Of a stretch of DNA of 64,000 nucleotides, positions 34,627-45,299 are shown piece by piece. The stretch lies in the NCBI GenBank assembly GCA_963682025.1, contig OY821518.1, positions 146,012,731 through 146,076,730 on the forward strand. The letters run 5' to 3'. The first letter of the stretch is position 1. The number at the start of each line of letters is the position of its first letter. Source of the DNA: Cordilura impudica. Its lineage: Eukaryota > Arthropoda > Insecta > Diptera > Scathophagidae. Under the pieces are notes generated by a model. It worked only from the letters and a program-made list of their open reading frames with translations. It was not told where the DNA came from and did not search any database. The translations under genes and the position numbers were made by a program.

Positions 34627-35033
34627 TGACGCTATTAGAGAATGTATACAATGACTCCAAAATTTTACATAACGTTATCAGAAGAACAAATACTGAATCC
34701 AAAATGCGGACTACACAAAAATTTTTGATGACTTATAACGGTTATTAAAAAGTTAGCCAAATAGGGTACTTGCACTTAAACGTAAAGTTTCCTTTCTAAG
34801 TTATAGTTGTGAAAAGTCCTGATATGACAGTAATATTGAATAATCGGACAAACAATGAAATAAAATTTAATTGAGTTTAAATAATGTCTTATTTACGAAC
34901 TAAGAGCTATTGCCATGTAATTTTAGAACATTAACAAAATTTAAATCAGCGTGGACAAAATTTAAAATAAGTCAGAGAGTTAAATCAGCTGTATCTTAAA
35001 CTCCGGCTGCATCTTAAACTCCATATTACAACT
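34627..35033. other. Unassigned spacer
   Basis: No repeat or coding signal recognised. Confidence 0.35.
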
Positions 35034-35180
35034 AATATGGGGTACGGCTGTAGCTTTAAAACTGTTGCCGATTCTGAAACTTCAAATTCGAATACTAATA
35101 AAATTTTAAGTTTTTCTTTTTGCAAGTTTCTATTATAATTTCTTGTTTTAAAAAACAATGATAGTGTGTTCATTTGAAAA
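35034..35180 (+). repeat. Repeat G, copy 1
   Basis: GGGTACGGCTGTAGCTTTAA, then ACTGTTGCCGATTCTGAAAC and TTCAAATTCGAATA, matches 51522-51690 (GGGTACGGCTACCACGTTAA ...) in the same orientation at moderate identity. Confidence 0.6.
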
Positions 35181-35189
35181 GTTATTCGA

Positions 35190-35960
35190 TTATTTTTATT
35201 TGAAAAATTACAAAAAAAGTTTCGTTTAAAAAAATATTACTTACTTTACTAAAACAAATGTAATTTTGTAAGAAAACGTAATTTTTTAGTACATGTGCGT
35301 TTTTAAAGTAAGGCAATTTTTTAAAAAAGTTTCTTTCTTAAGAAAAATTATTTTCTAGAAAGGACACTTAAAAAAATGATAATTGTTAAAAATGGGTATT
35401 TTTTCTAAAAGTGGGTGTACTTATTCAAAAAAAAAGTACTTTTTTAAAGAAACGGTAATTTTTATAAAAGAAGGGAAATTTTTAAAAAGAGTTACTTATT
35501 TAAGAAAATGGTTATATTTTCCAAAAAGGGTAATAATAAAGGCTCTTTTAAAAAATTTTGCACTTATTAAAAAAGGAAAATATTCTTTAAAAAGGATATT
35601 TATTTAAAACAAAAAAATCTGTTTTTCGTTTCTTTAAAAAGGCGCTTAAATTTACTTTAAGCAAAATTAAAAAAATGAAAATTTCCGTTTTTTTTTTAAA
35701 GTACAAATTTTTTAAAAATAATTTTAATTTTTAAGACCCAGTCTTTAAGATATCAGTTAAACCTAGTTTTGTTAAACCCAGAATTTATTCATCAATTCCT
35801 TTATGAATTTGGACATGTCTGAAAAAATTAATTCTCGGTTTAACTAAACTAAGTTTAACTGACATCTCAAAAACTGAGCCTAAGTACCTTTTCAAAAATT
35901 GAACTTTTTAAAAAAAGTTCTTTTTTTAGTTTCTTTGTTTTAAAATATGTACCTACTTTA
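35190..35960. repeat. A/T homopolymer-block low complexity with an inverted repeat
   Basis: Alternating T4-6 and A4-7 blocks. At 35736-35881, CAGTTAAACCTAGTTTTGTT... is matched inversely by ...AACTAAACTAAGTTTAACTG, with arms of about 44 bp. The open frame at 35383-35607 is compositional only. Confidence 0.6.
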
Positions 35961-36117
35961 CAACATATACATACCTTAAAAAAAACAACAACAAACACAT
36001 TGAACATTTTTATTTTTTCAATAATTTTTTCACATTTTTTCATGATGATTTAAAATATCAATTCATTCGGGATTTTAGAAAACTGTTTTGTTCAAAAGCG
36101 AAGGTTATTGCTTAGTT

Positions 36118-36250
36118 ATTGAGGGTGTGATCGTGATTTCCACAGACACGCGGACAGGTGGTTATGTCTAAATCAACTTCCCTGATTATAGGGATCAGGA
36201 AATTACAAACCTTTAAATACCATCTGCATAGTGGGGTGGGAATAAAAAAA
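36118..36250 (-). mobile_element. Family B fragment
   Basis: The reverse complement gives GAAGTTGATTTAGACATAA, then CTGTCCGCGTGTCTGTGGAA and ATCACGATCACACCCTCAAT, following the order seen at 2850-2920. Confidence 0.55.
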
Positions 36251-36659
36251 TCTCAAAATATTTTACATTTAAAATCTTCACAGAAGTACTTAACTCAAAA
36301 AATGCAAAAATGGATTCATAAAAATCTGATATACATATTTTTGAAATATTTTAGCACTTTTTCCTTTTTTATCCTTGCATTGCAATTTTAATCTTACATA
36401 ATGATTTCAAATGGCAATAGTTTGCCTTTCAGTTCCAAAGTCCTAATTTATAACCTTATGCGCATTTTATGCAAACAGAGATCATGCTCAGATCATGCTT
36501 AAAAATAAGTTGATGGATTTAGTTTTATCTTTGAGAGCTCAGGTGCGGATATAATATTGGATCAACCAGATTCAAAGTTTTTCATTGTTTGAAAAGGCTG
36601 TTTAAAAATGTCATAGAAAATCTAAACTCGATGAAAAGTTTTATTAATTTATTTATTTA

Positions 36660-37320
36660 TTAAAGTTTGGTCCCATGGAAAAAAATTTCCTTGTTGGATG
36701 TATTTATAGGCCAAATAAAAGAATAGATCCTAGTAGACCTAATGCAATCAATTGGTCTTTCTCCAACTAACACTACGGTTCCAACACAAGTAACTTCTTA
36801 CTTGATATTTTCTTTCCTAGTAGTAAAAACCAAATCCTGCTCTACGATCAGCTTTCAGAGCCTTGTTTTTCTAAGCATGATTTAATCTTTCTGGAGTTTA
36901 AGTTTAAAATTCAAGTATTATATGACGTTGTTACTTATTATGGTTTTAAACAAATGGATCGAAACGCGATGTTGTTCGAATTATCTATAAACGACTGGGA
37001 CTCCATTTACTTCATGCCTTCGGTTGATAATCAGGTCAGTTTTTTTACACGAAATTGCGATACATGTATTTCACAAATCTGCACCTTTAAAAACAACAAA
37101 ATACAATAACGAAAAGAAACCCTGGTTCAAGCAACAGATTAAGGATAAAAACTGCGTAAGGGATAAAGCATTTAAATGTTGGAAAAAGTTTAGAACAGAT
37201 AATTTAATGAAGAATATTCCAATTCTCATATTAGTTCAACTTTCCCCGAAAATGCTTTTTGATTTCAATGCGTAAACCAACTGGAAGTACTACCGGTCAG
37301 TACTTGCTGTTGGTTCTTAT
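36660..37320 (+). pseudogene. LINE endonuclease-domain relic (CR1/Jockey-like)
   Basis: Frames read LVGCIYRPNKRIDPSRPN, then YDQLSEPCFSKHDLIFLEF, then INDWDSIYFMPSVDNQVSF and RDKAFKCWKKFRTDNL. The SKHDLI motif (APE endonuclease SDH-type) and the charged linker are typical of LINE ORF2 upstream of the RT. Stops and shifts make it non-functional. It may belong to the same family as the 45300-45790 fragment. Confidence 0.6.
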
Positions 37321-37400
37321 ACCATAGATTCCACATTCTTAAAGGAAATTAGCCCTCAAACGACCCATATTTTTAACACTATTATCATAAATCAAATAAA

Positions 37401-37672
37401 AACAAGTACGAAAATTATAGTCGGTCTAGACCCTATACCATGCCCTATCACTTAGGCCCATCTAACTGGACATAGAAAATAAGCAAAAACCAAATTTGAG
37501 TCTGATTTTTATTAATTTTTTTGGCTGAAGATATGAAAAAGTTCATATCGGATGCTATATCTATATGGGGACTAGGTCCAAAAATGGACCGATCCTGCTT
37601 ATGTTTACTAAAGTCTCCTGTATTTTGCAGAAATATATACAAACAAAATCTGAGAAGAATCAGTGCAATATT
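37401..37672 (+). mobile_element. Family A, 5' part of a split copy (A5)
   Basis: Starts AACAAGTACGAAAATTATAG and stops in the GTGCAATATTT run, exactly where the fragment at 39575 resumes. The 5' palindrome is damaged (GGTCTAGACCC with the right half lost). Confidence 0.75.
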
Positions 37673-38452
37673 TATACCCTATACCACTATGTGGTTTGGG
37701 TATAATGACTTTGTGCTGCTGTTTGTAGCAACCAAAAATATTTGACCTAGACCCATCTTTAATTATACCGATCGAATCAGAATCACTTTCTGAGTTGATT
37801 TAACAATGTCCGTCCGTCCGTCCGTCCGTCTGTGTGTCCATGTAAACCTTGTAATCAAACTGCAGGTCGCAAATATTAATATATTCTGATGAAATTTGGT
37901 ATGTAAGCTTTTATCGGCCATGGGATGAAAGCTGTTGAAATCGGTGAGAATCGGTCCGTGTTCAGACCTAGCCCCCATACAAATTACCCATATGAAATCG
38001 ACATAAATTGCCATAAGATCCAAATTGTTATATAGATCTTACTCAAATTGGGTTTGTATGCGTTCATTACATCCATTAATGAGTAGTCCATAAATGATAC
38101 CTTTGACCCCATATAGAGCTGCTTCCCGATCTTCACTTTAATCTATTAAAAAACAAAAATATTGCACTGATTCTTCTCAAATTTTGTTTGTATATATTTT
38201 CGCAAAATACAAGAGACTTTACCAAACATGATCAGGATTGGTCCATTTTTGGACCTAGTCCCTATATAGATATAGCATCCGATATGAACTTTTTCATATC
38301 TGCAGCCAAAAAAATTAATAAAAATCTCGCTCAAATTTGGTTTTTGCTTATTTTCTATGTCCAGTTATTTGGGCCTAAGAGATAGATTTCTAAACTCATG
38401 GTATAGGGTATCGTATAGTCGGTCTAGACCGACTATAATTTTCTTACTTGTT
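37673..38452 (-). mobile_element. Family A, copy A6, complete, inserted in A5/A8
   Basis: TATACCCTATACCAC to TTTTCTTACTTGTT, with four CCGT units near 37808. The insertion fell in the short T-run of the host copy. Confidence 0.85.
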
Positions 38453-38465
38453 CATTTTACATTTT

Positions 38466-39516
38466 TATACCCTATACCACTATGTGGTTTGGGTATAATG
38501 ACTTTGTGCTGCTGTTTGTAACTACCAAAAATATTTGACCTAGACCCATCTTTTATTATACCGATCGAATCAGAATCACTATCTGATTCGATTTAACGAT
38601 GTCCGTCCGTCCGCCCGTCTGTGTGTCCATGTAAATCTTGTAATCAAACTGAAGGTCGCAACTATGAAAATATTTTGATGAAATTTGGTACATAAGCTTC
38701 CGCCTGCCGTAGGATCAACGGTACTGAAATTGGCGAGAATCGGTCTATGTTTAGGCCAAGCCCCCATACAAATGACCCCTATGAAATCGATTTAAATTGC
38801 CATAAGATACAAATTATCATATAAATCTTAGTCAAATTGGGTTTTTATGTATCTACTACATCCGTTAATCAGTAATCCAAAAATGATCCCTATTGGACAA
38901 CTCTTAGTCATAAGTCCGTCCGTCCGTCCGTCTGTGTGTCCATGTACCAGCTTGTACCAGCTATAGAATCAACGCTGTTGAAATTGGTTAGAATCGGTCC
39001 ATGTTCAGACCTAGCCCCCATATAAATGACCCCTATGAAATCGATTTAAATTGCCGTAAGATCCAAATTATCATATAAATCTTAGTCAAATTGGGTTTGT
39101 ATGTATTTATTACATCCGATAATCAGTAGTCCAAAAATGATCCCTATTGGACAACTCTTAGTCATGGGCCTCATATACAGCTGCTTGCCGATCTTCAATT
39201 AAATCTATCAAAAAAACAAAAATATTGCACTGATTCTTCTCAAATTTTGTTTGTATATATTTTTGCAAAATACAAGAGACTTTGCCAAACATGGTCAGGA
39301 TAGGTCCATTTTTGGGCCTAGTCCCCATATAGATATAGCATCCGATATGAGTTTTTTCATATCTGCAGCCGAAAAAATTAATAAAAATCCCACTCAAATT
39401 TGGTTTATGCTTATTTTCTATATCCAGTTAGTTGGGCCTGAGAGATAGGGTCTCTAAACGCATGGTATAGGGTATCGTATAGTGGGTCTAGACCGACTAT
39501 AATTTTCTTACTTGTT
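38466..39516 (-). mobile_element. Family A, copy A7, with internal tandem duplication
   Basis: Intact ends. The segment from the CCGT run onward is present twice, at 38601-38913 and 38914-39165, with a ~60-bp loss in the second unit (GTACCAGCTTGTACCAGC marks the joint). Length is 1051 bp against about 790 normally. Confidence 0.8.
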
Positions 39517-39574
39517 TTGATTATTTTCCTTTTTTGGCAAAATGCACCTATAATTTATATTGTTCTTCTTGTTT

Positions 39575-40071
39575 TGTTTTTTAATAGATTTAAGTGAAGA
39601 TCGGGAAGCAGCTCTATATGGGGCCAAAGGGATCATTTTTGGACTACTCATTAATGGACGTAATGAACGCATATAAACCCCAATTTGAGTAAGATCTATA
39701 TGACAATTTGGATCTTATGGCAATTTATGTCGATTTCATATGGGTAATTTGTATGGGGGCTAGGTCTGAACATGAACCGATTCTCACCAATTTCAATAGC
39801 TTTCATCCCATGGCAGATGAAAGCTCATATACCAAATTTCATCAAAATATATTCATATTTGCAGTTTGATTACAAGCTTTACATGGACACACAGACGGAC
39901 GGACGGACGGACGGACGGACGGACGGACGGACGGACATTGTTAAATCAACTCGGAAGGTGATTCTGATTCGATCGGTATAATTAAAGATGGGTCTAGGTC
40001 AAATATTTTTGGTTGTTACAAACAGCAGCACAAAGTCATTATACCCAAACCACATAGTGGTATAGGGTATA
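39575..40071 (+). mobile_element. Family A, 3' part of the split copy (A8)
   Basis: Resumes at TTTTTTAATAGATTTAAGTG and runs to TGGTATAGGGTATA, with about nine GACG units near 39894. With A5 it makes one full copy; about 55 bases of unrelated sequence lie between A7 and this resumption. Confidence 0.75.
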
Positions 40072-40084
40072 AATATCGTCCCAT

Positions 40085-40450
40085 TACTACCGTACCATAC
40101 TTGCTTAAGTGCTTGAAAGGTTATTGCATCAGCAAATTGTGAAATATATCAAGAATAAGGGTCAAATCAGAGAGAGATAACCAGGCCTTCGTCGTAAACA
40201 CAGCTGCATAACTACACTCATTCATATGGCTGAAGATAACATTGCATTTCTAGTGCTCTTAGATCACTCAAAGCATTCGATACTTGTGAATCATGAAATA
40301 TGAAGCTAAGAACTTTTTTTGGATTCTCTTCTTCTTATATTGTCTATTGTCGACGTTCATTCCAATAATAAAATGTCAAATGTGCTTCCAGTAAAAAAAG
40401 GCATCCCGTAAGTTTCATTTATGGAACCGCTTCTTTTTACTATATATTTA
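40085..40450 (+). pseudogene. LINE reverse-transcriptase relic (central RT motifs)
   Basis: Decayed frames give LIHMAEDNIAFLVLLDHSKA, then FDT (the RT block with the first catalytic Asp), then KNFFGFSSS and LLSTFIPI, and a KGIP-type stretch. The family is CR1/I-like by motif style. Confidence 0.55.
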
Positions 40451-41662
40451 CTATATATATCTTCGCATACTGGGAGTTATTTTTGACAAAAGTTTTACCT
40501 TCAAACAACATTGTCTAGACTAAATATTGTAAAATATCTAACATCCAAAAACGTTATGATTCACTTTTTACCTATGATAAATATTACACGATCTATTTTA
40601 CTCTCAAAAATCGACTACGATCTCCCCATTTTTGGTTGGTGTGCACCATCTCATATAAAATTAGTACAGGGCCCTTACCATGCAGCAATCCATCGTAGCA
40701 TTACAGCATTCCCTACCAGTCCCACCAAAAACATTTTAGCTGAAGCTGGAATGCCATATATCAAGGAGCGAACTATAGAGCTAACGTACAAACTTGTACC
40801 CATAATTTTTATCTGCCGAAACAAAATTTTATATCAAGAGATCAGTAAGACTATAAACAGTAGACGTATACCTAAACTTGAATCTACAATTGTTCGATGT
40901 ATAAATTTTTCTCGTAATATCAACTTAGACATTCGCCCTATATATATAAAACCTCATTGATGGTTGAAAATTCATCTCATCTATTATCAATGGTTGATTT
41001 TTCTAAGTCCACTACTCGATCTGTTCTTTATAAACAAACATTCTTAAATTTTTCCGACCACTTAATCGAACAAAATTGGGACATATTGTACACTGATGGA
41101 TTTCAGTCCAACGATTTCACGACCTTTGCTGTAGTAAAAGAAGATGACGATCTCATTAATACCGTGTTATCAATGATTACTGCTCCAATTTTACAGCAGA
41201 AGCCTTAGCGATCCTCGTTGCCATAGAATTTGCCTCAGAAAACGATCAGAAATATATAAAATGCTTTGGCAGCCTCTCTGCTATTCTTGCCACAAAAAAT
41301 TGCCTGCAAGATTCATCATTAATAAATAAATTCAGAAAAAAATTTATTCAACAAAAAAATAAAATTGAAATAATGTGAGTGCCTTGACATGTAGGTATAG
41401 TCTGAAACGAATATGCTGACTCAGCGGCAGAAGAAGCCAAACGTCGACCACTTCTTAAATATCCCACCTGGGAGCCTCGGGACATACTAAACACCATCTC
41501 TTCTTATTTGAATAATTCAAAATCACAAAAATGGTTAAACTATCAACATTATTATAAGACTTCTAATCCACTGGGAATCAAAGCAATCTACTCGGAAAAC
41601 TGCACTAGAAAAGAAACCAGCACTATTTTACGCTTTAGAATTGGGCACTGCAAATTTTCACA
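40451..41662 (+). pseudogene. I-clade-like LINE relic: RT C-terminus and RNase H
   Basis: LGVIFDKSFTFKQHC opens it; SKIDYDLPIFGWCAPS and PTKNILAEAGMPYIKERT follow (RT C-terminal region). Then comes an RNase H domain: LYTDGFQSNDFTTFAVV, TAEALAILVAIEFAS, SLSAILATKN and HVGIV-NEYADSAAEEAK, that is, the D, E, D and late-D motifs (one D is replaced in CFGSLSAI, where CSDSLSAI is expected). Single-base shifts break the frame at about 40960 and 41200. RNase H in this position is known in I, R1 and LOA clades. It ends abruptly at the Tc1-like left end. Confidence 0.7.
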
Positions 41663-41664
41663 TA

Positions 41665-42291
41665 CAGTGGCTCAATAAAGTAGTCGGACAAACGGTCATT
41701 TATATTTGGTCAAGTATATTTTGCATACTAAACTTAGAATTATGATGGAAAATATTGTTATTTTTTATGTTCTGTTCTTGCCCTTTAAGAAAACAAAACA
41801 ATTAAACAAATATTTTGTTTTGTTTACAAAAATATTAACAAGAATTTTTCTTAGTGCAAAATAAAGCGCCAAAAAAGTAGTCGGACAGATGGTAACTCTT
41901 TTGTTATTGCAAAACTGACTTGGGTATATCCCGTTATTTTAAGCTGCTGGCATTTATCAACTTCACTGAAAGCTGCATAATCAAAAAAAAGTTTAAAGAA
42001 GATCGTTTCTACGTTATTCCAAATTAAAATTTCTGAAAATATCAAAACCCAAAGTATACACATCTGAAGAAATCAGAAAAATAATTGTCAAAAACTTTGA
42101 AGAAGGGAAAACCGTCCGAGCGATAGGAGACATAGTCGGAAGACCGAAATCAACAGTCCATGATGTTATTGAAAGGTATAAAGAAACAAATTCTGTAGAA
42201 AATAAGCCAAAATCTGGAAGACCCAAATTGTTTACAAGCGCGGATGAACGATGGATTGCTCAACAGGTTAAAAAAACTCCAAAGTGAGTGC
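41665..42291 (+). mobile_element. 5' part of a Tc1-like element with N-terminal transposase
   Basis: The left end, CAGTGGCTCAATAAAGTAGT, follows TA. A second AAAGTAGTCGGACA direct repeat lies about 190 bases in (41876), as in IR/DR-type Tc1 elements. From about 42030 a frame reads SEEIRKIIVKNFEEGKTVRA, then IGDIVGRPKSTVHDVIERYK, NKPKSGRPKLF and DERWIAQQVKKTPK: the bipartite HTH DNA-binding domain with its GRPK hook. The sequence changes character at 42291, so no DDE core remains. I see no right TIR. Confidence 0.75.
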
Positions 42292-43072
42292 TCCAAAGTG
42301 AGTGCTCCGATGCCAGAGATGGGGCTTTAACCGGTGGCGGAATACGGTCTACAACGCCTCAAGCAACTGGCCGTATCAACACCGAGAACAACAACTCACC
42401 ATTGCACCCGACCACGAGCACTGACACCAAGTACCACTGCATCGAAATATCTCCACGGTCCGCCGACGAGATGGTCCAGGGTTCCGAGGAATGTGTCACC
42501 CCCACCAGACCAACCCGGGTGGACCCAATGGATGATACTACCCCCACTTCCACGACTGATGTCCTAATAATCGACATCACACCGCCTCGGGCATCACCGA
42601 ACCCATTTCATGATGAAAATCATCCCTCATCACCGTCATCCACATCGTCATCGTCACCGTCATCCTCCTCATCATCATCCCATCACCGATTCCCACATCA
42701 TCAGTAGCTACGACATTACCCATGTCTGGAGTAGTCAGCAGCACCACCACCGAGGGCACTACCACCGATCTACCCCAACCACACCATCCCAGCAGCGATA
42801 TCACTGGGATACCCCACAGTCTAGTCCAATCGGTAGAAGCAGCTATCAACCGAAAGCTGTATACGGCACAGCATTTCAAAAAGATTGTGGCTGGTATCCC
42901 ATACAGGATCCAAATAGACCGGAACGGAAGCTGCCGGATACGCTCCTTACTCAGTGAAAGTCGCGACGTTCGTTTTCCCCACACAAGACGACCATCGAAC
43001 ATCGGTGAGGTACAGTCAACCAACTTCTTCACATTATTATTTTATTTTTTATTATACTGTTGTACTATTTGA
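42288..43072 (+). CDS. Ser/Thr/Pro-rich ORFs in a GC-richer island (unrecognised)
   Basis: Two plus-strand frames, 42288-42707 (139 codons) and 42722-43072 (116 codons), lie in different phases around a (TCATCC)n-like serine tract. A single slip in that tract would join them. The first is Thr/Pro/Ser-rich and acidic (EISPRSADEMVQGSEE). The second contains VQSVEAAINRKLYTAQHFKK, then IVAGIPYRIQIDRNGSCRI. Composition near 50% GC is unlike both neighbours. It could be the gag-like or C-terminal part of a retroelement or virus-derived sequence. I do not recognise it, and no start was chosen with confidence. Confidence 0.3.
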
Positions 43073-43442
43073 ATATTATATTTTTACTATATTTTTACTA
43101 CTTCTGATATTATATTTGTACCATCAGCTCAATACCATATGTGTTTAATTAATTTAATTATCATAGTAAACATAAAGTTATGAATTACTTTTACATTTAA
43201 ATTTTATATTACAAAGGCTTAGAGTACTTTAATCATACAACAGTATTTAATGTACTATCACCATTCGTTAAGATAATGTGTTAACATGTCAACATGTACA
43301 GACAGAGCTCAATAGTACAACCGACACAAACAACAAATCTGTTAGCGACATAGAGCTTTCACCACACTGATACACACCATATGGGTAGGGATGGTGAAAA
43401 TGTTAATGAACATAAAGCTTTATGTATACAGCTGAAAAACAG

Positions 43443-43450
43443 TATAAAAG
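43443..43450 (+). promoter_or_regulatory. TATA box upstream of the structured region
   Basis: TATAAAAG in GC-richer context (ACAG before, GCAG after). A start about 30 bases downstream (near 43474) would open a transcript covering the hairpins and running to AATAAA near 44083. No initiator consensus is evident. Confidence 0.4.
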
Positions 43451-43507
43451 GCAGATCACTTGTATGAATATTTTAATTAGCCATTGGACGGCCACAAGGT
43501 AAGGTCG

Positions 43508-43923
43508 TATTCAACTGACAGATCTGGGTACCCATTATCAGTTGAATATTGCTTACTGAACGCTAAGGTATAGTCACTGGGTTAACAGATTGTTCTACAA
43601 CATTAATCCAGTGAACATTACCCAGTGACCTCACGTGGACAGACATCGCTCCTAGTACCCCCCTGTCAATCGAAAGATCTGGGTTTCCATCATCGATTGC
43701 ACAAGCCGTACTTGTGTGCCGATTGGTATTGTCACTGTCGGTTGGTGTTCGACGAGTCAAACGTCAACCAGGTGATTTCGCCTTCCGTCCGAGCCAGACG
43801 AAAGGGCGACAGTGCTCATAGTATCACCTTGGTCAATCGACTGCGATCGATCAAGGCATACCGTACGCCAAGAGGGGTCGTCGTCGTTGGTTAACAGCTT
43901 GTCTTACAACATTAGCCAGACGA
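43508..43923 (+). ncRNA. Paired hairpins with conserved loops and compensated stems
   Basis: Hairpin A1: stem TATTCAACTGA (43508-43518) with 43538-43548, loop 19 nt. Hairpin A2: stem CAATCGA (43667-43673) with 43693-43699, loop also 19 nt and alike at about 15 positions (core AGATCTGGGT). Stem bases 4-5 change CT to TC with matching AG to GA opposite. Hairpin B1: TCACTGG (43574-43580) with 43608-43614. Hairpin B2: TCGTTGG (43884-43890) with 43916-43923 (one bulge); both loops share TTAACAG, TTGT and TACAACATTA. Further pairings lie between (CACAAG/CTTGTG at 43700-43717; GGTGAT/ATCACC). This points to a structured RNA or DNA. Class unknown. Confidence 0.45.
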
Positions 43924-44229
43924 TCAGCCCGTTAGCGGTAGCTCGACCCAGACAGGCCATACCCCAGCACTAAAAGGTGCCTGCATCAGGAGTCAGATGA
44001 GACAACTGGTCACTTTAGTACGAACCGAACGTCGTAGACTAGCGACTATCGACAGATGTTGGCAGTATAAACATGTTAATTAATAAAGTACGTATTATAG
44101 CGTTGTGCAAAAAAAAAGAATAAAAGTGGTGCGTGTTTTAATCCGTCGGAAAATATAAAATAAATGTAACGAACCCTGGGCACGCTGAGTTCTGCCCCAG
44201 CATAGTCCGAAAACGTGTCGTTACAATAC

Positions 44230-45299
44230 AATGACTTAAAAACACTTTGTGATAAAAATACAATTCATAAAAAATTTCACAACGAATATTTAAGCCTAAA
44301 ACGTGCAGAAACTATTAAAGATAGATTACCAGAAACAGATGAAGAAGACACTAAAGAATAAACTTTACATTACCAAGAATTTAATTTTTTTTATTGTGTT
44401 TAATATTGATGTTAATTTCCAAAATAAATTTTTAAAAAATATGCTGGTGCATATTTCTACGCAATGTTGCTTTTTAACTTAACCGACACAAATACATCGC
44501 TTCAGCTTGATACAATGACAGCAAAAACAAATTAAGTCATAAAAAACTGACTTATTTAAAAAAAAGACTAAAAAACGATAAATATTTGTTGAAACGTTCA
44601 TGTTAGTACCTGCACTGAGTACAGAGAAAACTAAAAAGAAACCTTCTCCTGAAAAATTTACTTATTGTCGCTCAATTTACTTATTTTGCTGTTAGGGCTC
44701 GACATATTTTATATAGACTAAATATTATATTTATATCTAAGGTCTAAGAAATGTTTTAAACGTATTTTATTTATTTATTATTGCTACACACTTTAAAGAT
44801 TTCATTATCGCTTTTACTTTCGTTCAAATTTAGCACTTTTAAGTGCTTTTTGAGGCAGTTTTTGCGCTTTTTGCTTGGAAAAAGTTGTCATCGCTGCATT
44901 TACGAATGCAAATGAACTCAACTTGTCTTTAATTTTTTTGTGTATTTATATCTTATATATAGCACAAAATCTAAAAATCTATAAATTCAAATGAATTGAA
45001 TCCAAAATTTTCCAAAATTTTCTAGCGCATCAAAAACCCAGATTGAAAATTATGAAATTTCGTATTTTGAGGTCGCATATCATAAAAACGACTTCTCCGG
45101 CATCTTTTTTAAAATCTGTTTAACAAAATTTAATAATTGGCAATGACATGTTTGCAAAATAGTTTCTAATTGTTCACAAGAATAGATGAAAATTGCATTT
45201 CTTAGCTATAACGATTACTGTGATCAAATCTTCCTGCAAAACGATTTAAATTGTTTGAATTAAAAAAAAAATAAAAAATTTTAAATATATGAGTTTATG
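44230..45299. other. AT-rich spacer, nothing assigned
   Basis: A short frame near 44285-44361 (RAETIKDRLPETDEEDTKE then stop) is noted but not recognised. The rest is non-coding by eye. Confidence 0.35.

Larger units (their letters stand above)
43058..44225 (+). other. Possible LTR-like unit (hypothesis)
   Basis: Begins TGTTGTACTATTTG and ends TCGTTACA, flanked by ATAC on both sides (43054-43057 and 44226-44229), with a TATA box at 43443 and AATAAA near 44083. A TG...CA unit with a 4-bp repeat would be a solo LTR, but chance is not excluded and no primer-binding site or polypurine tract adjoins. A smaller 61-bp segment at its end (44165-44225) is itself bounded by TGTAACGA and TCGTTACA. Confidence 0.25.

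Noticed and set aside
35383..35607. 74-codon Lys/Phe-rich ORF
   Set aside because: Product of alternating A and T blocks.
42359..43032. Overlapping antisense ORFs in the GC-rich island
   Set aside because: Shadows of the plus-strand frames in low-stop, GC-richer sequence.
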